The position numbers and the translations under genes were made by a program. 64,000 bases of DNA from Pseudoips prasinana (lineage: Eukaryota; Arthropoda; Insecta; Lepidoptera; Nolidae): positions 5,729,001-5,793,000 of the forward strand of contig OX621246.1 in NCBI GenBank assembly GCA_951640165.1. Direction: 5' to 3'. This document shows positions 51,890 to 62,822 of the stretch, piece by piece. The notes beneath the pieces were generated by a model that was given only the letters and a program-made list of their open reading frames with translations, was not told where the DNA came from and did no database searches. How positions within the stretch are numbered: the stretch's first letter is position 1; every line of letters starts with the position of its first letter.

Positions 51890-52150
51890 ATAAAAATTAA
51901 TCACCGAAATGTTTGTACGCTCATAACTTCCAAACGACTGCACCAAATTGGATAAATCTTTCAATTAGGAGCTCTTATAGCAGGAGGTGTGTATTTAAAA
52001 AAAATAGCAAATATTAAAAAATAGCTGAAAAGTGAGTGTGCAAATGAGACAGAAGACAGTGAGACGTTGATTTTTTTTGGTCACACACAGACATACAGTA
52101 GGTATTGATGGCAAAAAAAAATGCGGTACGAAGTTGGAACAGCTAGTTTT
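51890..52150 (+). mobile_element. Helitron-like element
   Basis: ATAACTTCCAAACGACTGCACC, GGAGCTCTTATAGCAGGAGG, ending GCGGTACGAAGTTGGAACAG, CTAGT. Class inferred from the CTAG end. Confidence 0.45.
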
Positions 52151-52651
52151 AAATTAAAGTAAAGTAACAAAATATAATATTAATACAAAAATATATAGAC
52201 TACTTGTTTAATATATTTTTATCAATATATATTCTCTCCGTAAGTTTCAAGACGAGTTTATTAAAATAGATGAACGTTTAAAATGGGATCCTTATCAGTT
52301 CTAAGTTTAAGAGATATAAAATTAATTAAATTAAAATAATATTCATCACTGTAACTCTAATTTACAGTAATGAGTAAAATTTTAATTTATAAATTATTTA
52401 TTTATTTTACCTACCAATTGCCTCTCTTTGTTAAGGTTAATTGCTTTTATTAAGATAACAAATATTATAATAATAAAATAAATAATAATAAAATAACATA
52501 TAAAATACGAGAAGTATAATACAAGAAGAAGTAATTTAAATTTACTAAAAATTCATTACACATCCTACAAAAATTATATAAATTAAAATTAAATTCGTCA
52601 CTGCTAATAAACGATTTATTTTATTTCCGATCTATTGCCTGTCTTTAATAT
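52151..52651. other. Non-coding spacer
   Basis: Very AT-rich; nothing recognised. Confidence 0.4.
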
Positions 52652-52875
52652 TTACCTGATCCCAAACTAAGCATTGTACTATGGAAACCAGATAATTGAT
52701 ATACTACATATACTACTTTTCTTTTGTAAATACATACTTAAATACATAATTACACCCAGACTCAGGACAAACAGACATTTTCATGTCACACAAATATCTG
52801 TCCTGGGTGGGAATCGAACCCACGACCTTCGGCGTGAAAAGCAAGCATTCGCCAACCACGCTAACAGGCCCATCA
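52652..52875 (-). mobile_element. SINE family B
   Basis: GATCCCAAACTAAGC, CTACTTTTCTTTTGTAAATAC, CACCCAGACTCAGGAC and head GGGAATCGAACCCACGACC. Confidence 0.82.
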
Positions 52876-53373
52876 ATATATAAGTAAGCCACATGCTATG
52901 TACCAGTTCATTTATTTGCGATAATAATATCCTCTAGTGATCTATTTAATATGAAGTCTGCAATTTCGCATTGATGGATGAGTCGATCGAGAAATGTCTG
53001 AAATGGCTATAAAACCGAATCAAATTAAAACTCCACCGCATTTTATGGTGTAATTTATAAAAAGAGAAAGAATGAAAAGAAACTTTTATGAGTCGTAAGG
53101 ATCGCAGTCCGAATAGAGGATCTACCTATTTTATTTGTATGGGAATGCACTGCGCGGAATGCGAGGTCATTGACTTTTGCAGTATGGGGTTGTATAGGAA
53201 CACCTATTTGTACCCAGGGCACTAACAATACGTAATACATGTATAACAAAACATTTCGCACAACCCTATAATAGCTCTGTGGTAGGGTATGAACCCTATT
53301 TTTTTTATTGAACCCGTTTTTATTTCCACGTTCAGTAATGGAACTGGTAAACTACATAAGTAAATAAATATCT
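52876..53373. other. Non-coding spacer
   Basis: Nothing recognised. Confidence 0.4.
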
Positions 53374-53948
53374 TAGGAAAACTAACACTAGATAGAGCTT
53401 GTACTATGGAAACTAATTGATAAACGTACTTATACACCATATAACATAATTAATGCACATCCTGAAAATAGTTCGTTCAGAATCGTTTACTGAATCGATT
53501 TATAAATTTTTAATATAGGTATTTTTTTTTCCAAATTAATTAAAACTACGGAAGTTATTGTCATATTAACCCTATACAGTCAAAATAAATTTAAATGGAC
53601 CGTAAGTCAAATAATAAGTCTTTTAAAATTGCAGTTTTATTTGTATTCATACAAATTCCATCATTCAATACAAAATAAACTTTATTCCAAGAAACTAATT
53701 TAGTAAATAACAATGTATATACATGATAAATTAAAAATTCAGTGTATGTATTAAGATTACAACGTAATATTATAATTGGGGTGTTTGAGGGTGTGCGTTA
53801 ATTACGTTACATGTTGTATATTTCTAACATAACTACATACCTACATATTGTAGATAAATTACACCCAGATGCAGAACAAATAATCGTGCTCACACAAAGA
53901 TTTGTCCTTGGTGGATCGAACCCACGACCTCTGGTTTAGCAGTCAGGG
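53374..53948 (-). mobile_element. SINE family A split by a MITE
   Basis: AACACTAGATAGAGCTTGTAC and ATTGATAAACGTACT left of the MITE; ACACCCAGATGCAGAAC, ATCGTGCTCACAC and GATCGAACCCACGACC right of it. Confidence 0.78.
53431..53820. mobile_element. MITE family 5, copy 2
   Basis: Ends TATACACCATATAACATAAT / ATTACGTTACATGTTGTATA, with TTAATGCACATCCTG against GGGTGTGCGTTAAT. Inverted relative to 36401-36680, and about 110 bp longer. Confidence 0.75.
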
Positions 53949-53950
53949 TA

Positions 53951-54250
53951 ATAATAATAATGTCCTCCTATCCGAATTTCAGCCCCGGCGGCCAGTCTCA
54001 ACAAAGATTAGCCATCTGCGCGGGATATATTATAGTGCTCAATTGTGTGCGCAAACACAGGAGCACTTTCTATTCCATCACTCTAATGATCCGATGGGAT
54101 GCCTAGCGACACGACCGGAAAGAGGTCAGGCACAGGACTGGTCGACGGCTTTACGTGCTCTCCGAGGCACGAGGGTATAATACCGCCAACTCCCAGACTT
54201 CGGGCTGATGCTGAGTATTTTTTTTACAGAAAAGTCCCAAAATAACTTTT
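53951..54250 (-). mobile_element. SINE family E, head missing
   Basis: GGCGGCCAGTCTCAACAAAG, ATCCGATGGGATGCCTAGC, GTGCTCTCCGAGGCACGAGG and ACCGCCAACTCCCAGAC. Confidence 0.78.
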
Positions 54251-55480
54251 TTCTTAACTTTTATTAAATAATAAAAAAATTATAAACCATTATTCCAACA
54301 GTTAGATCAACTTTTTTTAAACTAAGTAACCTCATCGTCACTGAGTCCTAAACATACCTCTTTAATTCTTTAATAGTAAAATAAAACCTATTTTATAATA
54401 TAGGCATTTTAACTTGACATATATACATATATCAGATTGGACTCTTCCATAATTTATATGACGGAAACACGTTATTGGACCAAACATTTTTAGTTCAAAA
54501 TCGCGCATAATAATAAATATTACGCATCATTTATTGGCATACATACATATATTTCTTAATTCTAATTTGACACACAAACTAAACAAAGTTGAGCATACTT
54601 TATATATAACTGAACTAGATTAATTTCAATAAATGTGCAAAATTATTCTGATACTCATCTATTGATAACTATAATTTAATTTTCCTTTAAAAGTTAAAAA
54701 AAATATATCAAGCGAATTGGTTCGGTCGACAACGGTGTAAACTTACTAATAGTTCTTATTTCAAATTTACTTTTTACGTCACCGCGATTGTGTGTTATGT
54801 ATGAACAAATTACAATATGTATAACTTACCAACAGATAAATTTAATAACTTGTATCTAGGTAGTATTTCGATACTTATTTATTGTGTATAGCAGGTATTT
54901 AAGTAAGTGCCTACTTATTTAGCTAATAAAGACTAATAAGGCTTAAGCTTTTTACGTTGTCATAATAAGTAGAAAACCCTTTATCTAGCTTTAGGGGGTC
55001 TAATAAAATTGTTTGGTTAGTAGAGGCCCAGTAAAAAATACGCGGCAATTCATCAGAATCGCTCCGGTATTTCTGCTTCGCGCCATAATCCGCTGTCTCT
55101 GGAATGTCGACCGTCTGGCTTCGATGTTTGCAGCTGTTAAAAAATAAAGCGACACAGTCTCACTGCGAAGAGGCCGCTGGCCGAATGAGGCAGGCAGGCA
55201 GGAGGTTTCGCCTCCTCGATATTCAACTCGACGCGCCACACACGCACACAGACACAGCTTACTAACACATCCCTACTTTCGTATTCTTTGAATGCCGCGC
55301 TGATTTCCTTCTTCGAGCGACCCGTCCATCCTCCCCTCCGTCCCCAAGACGCTACTCGCGGATACCTTAATATTATTCGTGTTTTTAGCTAAAATTCGTC
55401 CTCTCTGAACTTCAATGTATATTGTTTGGACTCTATATGAAGTAATGCGATTATATATATGATAATCAAGTAAGCAGAAA
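54251..55480. other. Upstream region of Myc, non-coding
   Basis: 54251-54960 is AT-rich without recognised repeats. 55000-55350 becomes CpG-rich (GCTCCGGTATTTCTGCTTCG; GGAGGTTTCGCCTCC hairpin near 55201; CACACACGCACACAGACAC). It could hold proximal regulatory sequence for Myc. Confidence 0.4.
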
Positions 55481-55499
55481 GCGTATTTTCAGAGAATTT

Positions 55500-55707
55500 G
55501 GTGAATGACATCGCATTAGCCGGGACGCGGGGAGCGGGAGGGGCGCCGCGTCACAGCGCAGCGTCGACCGCGGCGACAACCGGCGACCGCTATGCTAGTT
55601 GCTACTCGCAGCGCGGTTCGAACGATCATCTCTAGTCGTGTCCACGGCGTCTAACGAATCGCACGCGCGGCTCTCAATAAAACCGGCCGGCTCCCGAATA
55701 ATGTTTC
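55500..55707 (+). promoter_or_regulatory. Myc: Candidate Myc core promoter, GC-rich
   Basis: Dense CpG sequence (GCCGGGACGCGGGGAGCGGG, GCGCCGCGTCACAGCGCAG) in an AT-rich neighbourhood, upstream of the only spliced gene in the window. An arthropod-type initiator TTCAGTG (A at 55708) has AATAAAA about 30 bp upstream (55677). Start site is inference; a second TCAGTG at 55787 is an alternative. Confidence 0.4.
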
Positions 55708-55905
55708 AGTGTTTGACAAACTCAATCGGAGGTCTCGGAAGAAGTATCGTATTTAATAATTTACACTGTATAACCGATCGCATATTCTCAGTGAGTGTTA
55801 CGCAGTGTGTACGGAAAAAACTTTGTCGAAGATTCTGAAGAATCTTGTGTAAAATTGTGTAATAGTCCGGCTGCGGCCGGATTGCATTTTGCACAAAACT
55901 TTCTG
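55708..55905 (+). other. Myc: Myc exon 1 (non-coding), candidate
   Basis: Ends at CTTTCTG with the strong donor GTGAGT at 55906. No long frame joins the exon 2 start, so it is 5' UTR. The right boundary is better supported than the left. Confidence 0.45.
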
Positions 55906-58028
55906 GTGAGTGTTTAATTAAATATCATTCCAAAATAAATAGTGAACAGTGTCCAGTGCAAAATTTAATTTAAAATAATTCGAGTGGGTATGTAAAGCGC
56001 GCGGGGCGTTGCCGGCTTGGGCTAACTCCGACCTATACTTACTAAGTTAGTTTATATTTAATGAGTTTTTCTGAGAATTGGCGGCGCCCGAATTCCTCAC
56101 TTCAATATAAGACTATTGTAGTGTATCTTAAATGTATGTGAACTGATGACTCAATTTTGTTAATGTTAAATAGTTTTTGAAGTTATTGGCAATAGAGAAA
56201 AGTAATTAAAGGGAATAAGAGGGTAGATGGGCCTTTGATATTCAATTCAAATTTGGTAATAACAAGAGAAAATTACCGCTTGTCGTCACGGAAAGCTAAA
56301 ATGCTTAAAAAATAAGTTTAAAAGAAATTATTAATTTGTGATCTAGTTTTGATAAATTAAAAAACAAGTACGTAAAGCTAACACATACCACTGAATAAAA
56401 TCTAATTCGTATAAAATTAAGCTAAGTCTACATTAAATTTCTATAAAATTGTGAACTATGTATTTATTGTTGTTAAAATATTAATACACTTAACCGTGGT
56501 AAACTAAATTACGAGGGCAGAGTTAATTAAATTTAAATTTTAGCCTTAGTAAAACTATTTGATTTAATTCGGCAAATCTGTGTTCTTCGGAATGTATAAC
56601 TCGATAATTTAGTAAAAGTATTTATAATTATGTTAAGAATATTTTTTGTGCTGAATGTATTCTCGAAAAATATTTAATATAAGCTATTTATGAACTAAGT
56701 ATCTATTTCATATTTATAAGTTCCGAGGAACTTATATATTTGAAAATTGGTTATTTGAATAATCAAAAGGAAAGTAGTAATTATTAAATTAAAATAATAA
56801 AAGCTCTATTTATTTATATTAATAAAAAAAATCTTAATATTAATTTTAATCGTATTTTTTTTCTCAACAAACTCCCGTCCCAAAAACTAACACAATTAGT
56901 CAATTATTTAAATTATACACAAAACTCAAAAAAATAACTATCTAGGTATTATATGTATAAGTGACCATATATTTTTACTCTCTTTATATTTTTTGTAAGT
57001 ATTTTTTGTTTATAGACTAAATATCGTTAAATCCAAATTAAATTAGGTTAAAAACAGAAACTACTTACTTTCTAAGAAATATTTTATGATGAGAACCACC
57101 CGCTAAAACTTCCATACCTACTTATAAAGACATAATTACGAGTATGCTAAAGGTTTTAGTGGTGTACCTAGAATTAAAATGACGAATAGGTATATCGATT
57201 AAGCCTCGGCTTAATCAATTCAAATTTTTGAAGATTTAAAATGCCCCATTTCTCAAGCCTTAGCGCAGCTGTAGGTAGGTACGACGCTATTTGTATGGAA
57301 CTTGCAAATTAGCGGGAAAATGAATTGTTGATTTGCATTATTATTAGTAAACACTCATTTCGCGCCATTCTTAGCTTGTAAACAAAAACAGTTTTACGGA
57401 AGTGTTACCTACCTACCTGGTCGGTACCATGCGTGCAAAAACTAGGCTGGATTGATGATACGGCTGATTCTTTCTCAGGTAAAGAGATATCGGGGAAAAG
57501 AACCCGCGGGGGAGGTTGACAGGACAATGACTAATTGTTATTACTTTAAAAAGTGGGATAGGGCCCAAGGCCAATGTACTCTTTATAAGTTTGTTCGGTT
57601 TCGCATCCAGACTTCAGTCTAGTTTCGGGCACCGTGGTGGACACTTCCTCCTTACCGATAGTCAGTGTGTCGAATCGTGTCCAATCGGAATTGTTTGTAA
57701 ATAAAAGGGGTTATTACCCTTAAGTGTTTAAAGTTTAATATATATAAATATTTTTTTATATATTAATATATTTAGTAAACTTTACAGTGTTTTTGTTGAT
57801 TAGTGGTATCGTGCGTTATAAAGCTGTATTAACTTAGGTACATAAATTATGCAATAAACAATTAAAAGAAATAATAAATTTCATATTTATAAATAAGAAT
57901 GATTTAAGATTTTTATTTTTTTTATTTAATTTTTTTTTCATTTGTCGGTTTGCTGTTTGATACTTAATCTTTTTTTAACCTGAAACCAAATTAAATTGTT
58001 ATTTGAAATATTTTTTTTATTGTTGCAG
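55906..58028 (+). other. Myc: Myc intron 1
   Basis: Donor GTGAGTG at 55906; acceptor TTTTTATTGTTGCAG ending at 58028, after a long pyrimidine tract. AT-rich, with no recognised TE and no coding exon. 57230-57530 has mixed composition, with the short CpG-bearing string GAACCCGCGGGGGAGG. Confidence 0.5.
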
Positions 58029-58143
58029 AGTGCGTGCGCACCCATCGCGCGCATTATCCCTGTGATAAGAGGGTCCTGTGATATCGACGAGTTCGACTTA
58101 GCTTTAAAACTAGTTAGTATTTAGTTATATAAAAATAATAAAA

Positions 58144-58687
58144 ATGTCGCCACCGTTCGACTCGTTCGTACCGTTTGACATGTGGGAATCCTTAGACGAG
58201 GATTCTCTGAGGTTCACCCAAACCGAATTCTGGACACAAGCTCAATATGAAGCTGACGGATTGGATCTGGTCCAGCCTGCCAACTTTTCGGACTCGCTGC
58301 AAGATAGTGACGGAGACTGGAGAATAATAGATGCACCAGAAGAACCACATAAAGACAACATAGTACACCATGACTGCATGTGGGCTGGTTCTTGCGTTGA
58401 TTTAGTACATCCAGGCAATACTTTTGTTCCGTCTGATCCAATTACGACGCCTACTACGCCCGGCCAGAGTTTGCTTCGACGAGACATGTCACCATCCAGA
58501 CCTGAAACTCCGCCATCAATAGATGGGGATGAACCACCGCAATTCCGCCATACGGTTGATGTTGCTGGAACAGCTCTTCGTCTTTTGAGGGATTCTGCCG
58601 TGGTAGCGGCTGACCACTCATACACTTTGGCAAGACGACACTTGGACTACCTCGGCGTGCAGACACCTTCTGACTCCTGTGAATCAG
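58144..58687 (+). CDS. Myc: Myc transcription factor, N-terminal coding exon (partial)
   Basis: N-terminal transactivation part of Myc, the bHLH-zipper factor that binds CACGTG sites with Max in the nucleus and drives growth and ribosome biogenesis. Exon 2 spans 58029-58687, including 115 bp of 5' UTR. ATG at 58144 has an A-rich context and an in-frame TAG at 58111. The exon encodes 181 codons plus one base and ends CAG|GTTAGT (phase 1). The best marker is Myc box II, IVHHDCMWAGSCVDLVHPG at residues 73-91, the cofactor-binding element. The acidic N-terminus (MSPPFDSFVPFDMWESLDED) may act in activation. TPTTPGQS (102-109) and RPETPPSID (119-127) resemble phosphodegron-type motifs, here after box II, unlike the vertebrate order. 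The basic helix-loop-helix-zipper is not in the window and must lie downstream of 64000. Identity rests on box II, length and gene structure; a zipper exon would settle it. Confidence 0.8.
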
Positions 58688-59089
58688 GTTAGTACACACT
58701 TTTTTAAAATTAAATTTAAATATAACTTTACTTAGAAAAGGAAACGAATTCATAGCAAGCCATGAATTTGATTATGGAGCAAATTTAATATGGAAATGAA
58801 ATTATCCTTTAAATATCTTGGTAAAGTGTCGTCAGATCGATTTGAAATTCAAATGGGCAATGTTAAGGCCTCTCTAGCATATTGGGAAGCAGTTGATAGC
58901 GGTGACGAACGGTGACCTCTGATAATGAGAGCAAAACTGGTTATTTTTTGTTTACGAAAATACCTAAATAACTAACTTATTAGTATTAATCTTACAAGAA
59001 GAATGTCCGGACATAGGTAAATATTTTTTTTTTATAAAATATAGGGAAAAAATAATACTCTTTAGTTAATCCGAGATTTCACCAAGTAA

Positions 59090-59480
59090 TTTGTCAAGTT
59101 TGTCTAACCGGGAATGTCCTGAGGACGCAGGCGCTGAATGTAAGCGCGGGAAACTGCGCATATCGACCGCTATCCCGCGTTCCCCCCCACACCCCCGTCT
59201 AGACGCACCCGCTTTTCCGCTCTTCCGGAACCTTCGCCTATGGCGACCTTGAACGTTGCAACCTTTCTTAATGTCAGATTGCGCAATGTTACCATCCGAC
59301 ATCTATTACGAGATTGACATGCGTAATTAATTTGCGAATCTAACTCATGTACTAAGTGAAAGAGCTCTGTGTTTGCCTGGGGCTTAGACGCAACTAAGGT
59401 CATAAGTACGTCGACCGAGACGTCCCGACCTTGGTATATCCTCCAATTGGAATCGGCGCTTCCCGCCGACAGGGCTATCA
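59090..59480. promoter_or_regulatory. CpG-rich patch in Myc intron 2, possible enhancer or alternative promoter
   Basis: GCGCGGGAAACTGCGCATATC and ACCCGCTTTTCCGCTCTTCC stand out in AT-rich sequence. TTCCCGC/GCGGGAA-like strings resemble E2F sites. A 103-codon antisense ORF (59170-59481) crosses it without a recognised domain. Function is a guess. Confidence 0.3.
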
Positions 59481-62400
59481 TGCTTTCATATACATTAAAT
59501 TAAAATGATGAATACACTCCGCTGAATAATAATTCATCTAACGATTAATTGTTATTGATTGATTCGTTATATATATATTCGTTATATTGCTTTTGAAAAT
59601 CATTCGAGTCTCAATTACCCCCAGAAAATATGCATATTTATATATGGTACTTAAATGTTTATTTTGCGAAACAATAAAATGTAATTATGTAATGATATTG
59701 CGTGAATTGATATCACGTGTCCTCCAATAGATAGGTACAGATAGTGTGCAACTAGGTACAATGTTTATGTTATACATAGTAGCAATATAGTTATCGTCGA
59801 TAGCAGTGAGTAAGGTCGCGATGGGCATGTGTTCTATTCAAACGGCCGCGAACGTTTGTTTACATTTTAACTTGTTGCGCAGCTTTTCGCTCAAAATAAA
59901 TATGTTGGCGGAAGTTTAAATTTCATTAAAATCCCAACGAAGTCGGTAGATAAACGAGAAACGCGGCTTCGCACTTGGCAGACTCGTGTCGACTCCGTTA
60001 CTTGTGTAAGAATGCAGCGGAATGAAATGGAATCTCATTGAAGTGGAGGTTGCTCGGCTCGCTGGACCGGTTTGAAACGCGGTACCCCATGTCTAGCTTG
60101 ACCGGATGACAATTTGATGGACAGCGTCTCAATAATCGTGCTCGAACATCAGTCGGCAAACGCTCCCATCAGATAAATAACAAAATAAGAACTAATCGTA
60201 AGTACCGTTCCGAGAGAAACTTTTTAGTGGATGTGTCACATCACTAGTAAGTGCGGCGGAGGCGTGAAGAATAAAATTTACGACGCACATGCGCAGTTTT
60301 ATCGTTTCGTACGCCACGCAACAAATCGTACGGCCGCAGTTGTCACATTTTCGCGCCAAATTAGTTGATAAAATATGATTTTGTCGCGTCGCACCGCATT
60401 GTATTTTTTAAAGATTTTTGATGCCCAAACCGGTACTTGGGTAGGCATTTTATCGTAAGCTTCCTTGACACGTAAATTGCTTTTTATCTATCGTAACACT
60501 TATCGAGTTAGATAGCGGAGTTTATATAGCGCTAGTGTTTTTGACCTGATGTCATTATCTTGATAGATTGTAGTCTCAATTTATAACGAGTTGGTAGGTA
60601 CTAAAATATAGTTAAGTAGGCCACTAATGTAGCTATGAACTATGAGTTCCTTTAAAGCCAATTTACTGCACTAGAATCCGGTTTGCTTGGTTGCCCTAAA
60701 CATTTTAGTCTTATTGAGCGAGGTTGCGCGTTGCTAAGCAAGAGGCCAGCATATTTGTCTTATATTTCTATCCGTTTTATCGTGAAATATGTAACATTAT
60801 AAATTCCAATATCAACATTGCTAACGTTGTAACAGGTGACAAGTAAATGCTTATTAACTTGTATAATATTTAATTATCTATTTAAAATAAATAAAAGAAA
60901 TGAACAACATCGTACACGGTAGTGTACCAGCCTAGGTTATTATCTTAATTTTAGATCTATATGCTCATTAAAATGCACAAATTTACCAAAAATAAAATAG
61001 GGAGGAACCATTTGCGCAACTTATTTCTTTTTAATAATAACCTACAATTATTGTATTGTTACATTATAAATTCTAGTTTTGAAAATGTTTCTATCTAGTT
61101 TTCGCGGGCTATGATCAAAACTAGTGGCAACGAGTCGCCCAGGTGCTTATAATTTAAACTTCGGACGCGTAGTAAAACAATTTGCGCGGTTGATATTATA
61201 CATAGGTAGAAGTACATACATATTACATGTATAAGTAACAGTTCACAGTTATACCTTGTCATTCGTCACGCTAGGTAATTGGTTGGCATCCGCAACCGGT
61301 ACGTTGACAGAGTTTCTTAATGAATCTTGGAATACCGAAAGATATTCAATTGACATCTAGGAAGGCGTCTTTCTCTGTCAATATTTTCAATTAATTTTGG
61401 AATATTTTTAAATTTCTAACCAATCGCAAGCGCATGACATTACCTGTTCGAAATGTCATTCATTAGACATTGGTCAAATCTAACTACCTCATATGTAAAT
61501 AAATGAATTTGATTTATTAAATAACATATAAAACCCATTTTTCTGTCTGTGAATTCAGCAAAAGGGGTGAATCGTTCGTTATCATCTCGAGATCTCGTGA
61601 CTTTTCAAATATACTTCTATACTAAAATTTATAGTTTATACTTTTTTTTCTTAATATTGTGGCTAGTATTTTAAGTCTTCTAACGTAGACTTATGCTGCC
61701 TAGTTACCGAGCTTGGCCCACATTTGATCTCGATAAACCGTACTTACTCAATGCACCAACAATTTATTACACGCTCTAGTAGCGGTGCATTAAATCAAAG
61801 GTGGAATCAGCTCAGTGTCATAATTAATTTAATTTATAATATTAATCCATGTAATATTCTATGTTTCGATGTAAATAAACAATCTATAAAGCAATTTAAT
61901 ATGTAAGTAATATTAATCTGTATTCACTACAGAGGCATTAATTTCTATTGCTTCAATCTAAAGCACATTAATATCGATTTAATAGCAAATCAATCTACCA
62001 ATTGTTAGACTGCCATAAAATATTTAAGTGTGACTATGCCCGCATTTTTGAAATTCGAAGCAAACACTTTTGAAAGAAGCTCATTTTTTTAAAATAGTAT
62101 TTCGAATACATTCAGACATTGTTTCAGATTTGAATTGTATAATATCTCGTAATGTAGTGCAAAAGCTGAAAGATTATCTAGAAAGGTTATCTTTGTTTGT
62201 AAATAACGCTTAGTAGAAAACAGAACTAGGGCAATGAGTTGAAAAAAATACTAAGTAAATAGGTAGGTACTATTTTATCAACTTCGATAAGTAATTTCAC
62301 CGGTCGATCGGCATGCATGCACGAACGTAGTGGAAAGGACCTTGAGTCTTATCGCTTTAGAATATGCACTTAGATATTTAAACAATCGGTTTATGACATG

Positions 62401-62797
62401 TTGATACCAACCTTCCATTACCTACAACATTGCGACCGTAGTCGCCATTTTGGCCTCCGTGCGGCCGTCGTATTATCAATGGCGATAACAATAGTACAAA
62501 CTTATTACAACGTGACACCCTAACATAAATTTGTATTGTCTTATCACGAAAAAAAACTAAAGCCACGCTGACGACTGATAAACGCCTTCGCAACAAGATA
62601 TTTGTATGCCTATTACCGTTTGATCTCAGTTACAACGCAAAGATTAAACTGAAATTCATTATGACGAACATTTTATTACGATTATTAAAATTTTAGCCAT
62701 ATGTCGACCGCGACAAATTCAATTTTAACTTACTGTCGACCACAAAATTGCGAACGCTTATCGGGTCGCTAACTGACCCCGAATATATATCTGATTG

Positions 62798-62822
62798 CAC
62801 GTGACAGTCTGTGGAACACGTG
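62798..62822. promoter_or_regulatory. Paired canonical E-boxes in Myc intron 2
   Basis: CACGTG at 62798-62803 and 62817-62822, 19 bp start to start, about two helical turns. Such sites bind Myc/Max, Mnt/Max, USF or CLK/CYC dimers. A third CACGTG lies at 59714-59719. Use in vivo is unknown. Confidence 0.4.

Noticed and set aside
58214..58753. Minus-strand ORFs over Myc exon 2
   Set aside because: Shadows of the Myc coding frame.
59170..59481. 103-residue antisense ORF in Myc intron 2 as a gene
   Set aside because: No recognised domain, no splice or poly(A) context, explained by GC-rich composition; kept only as a finding about the patch.
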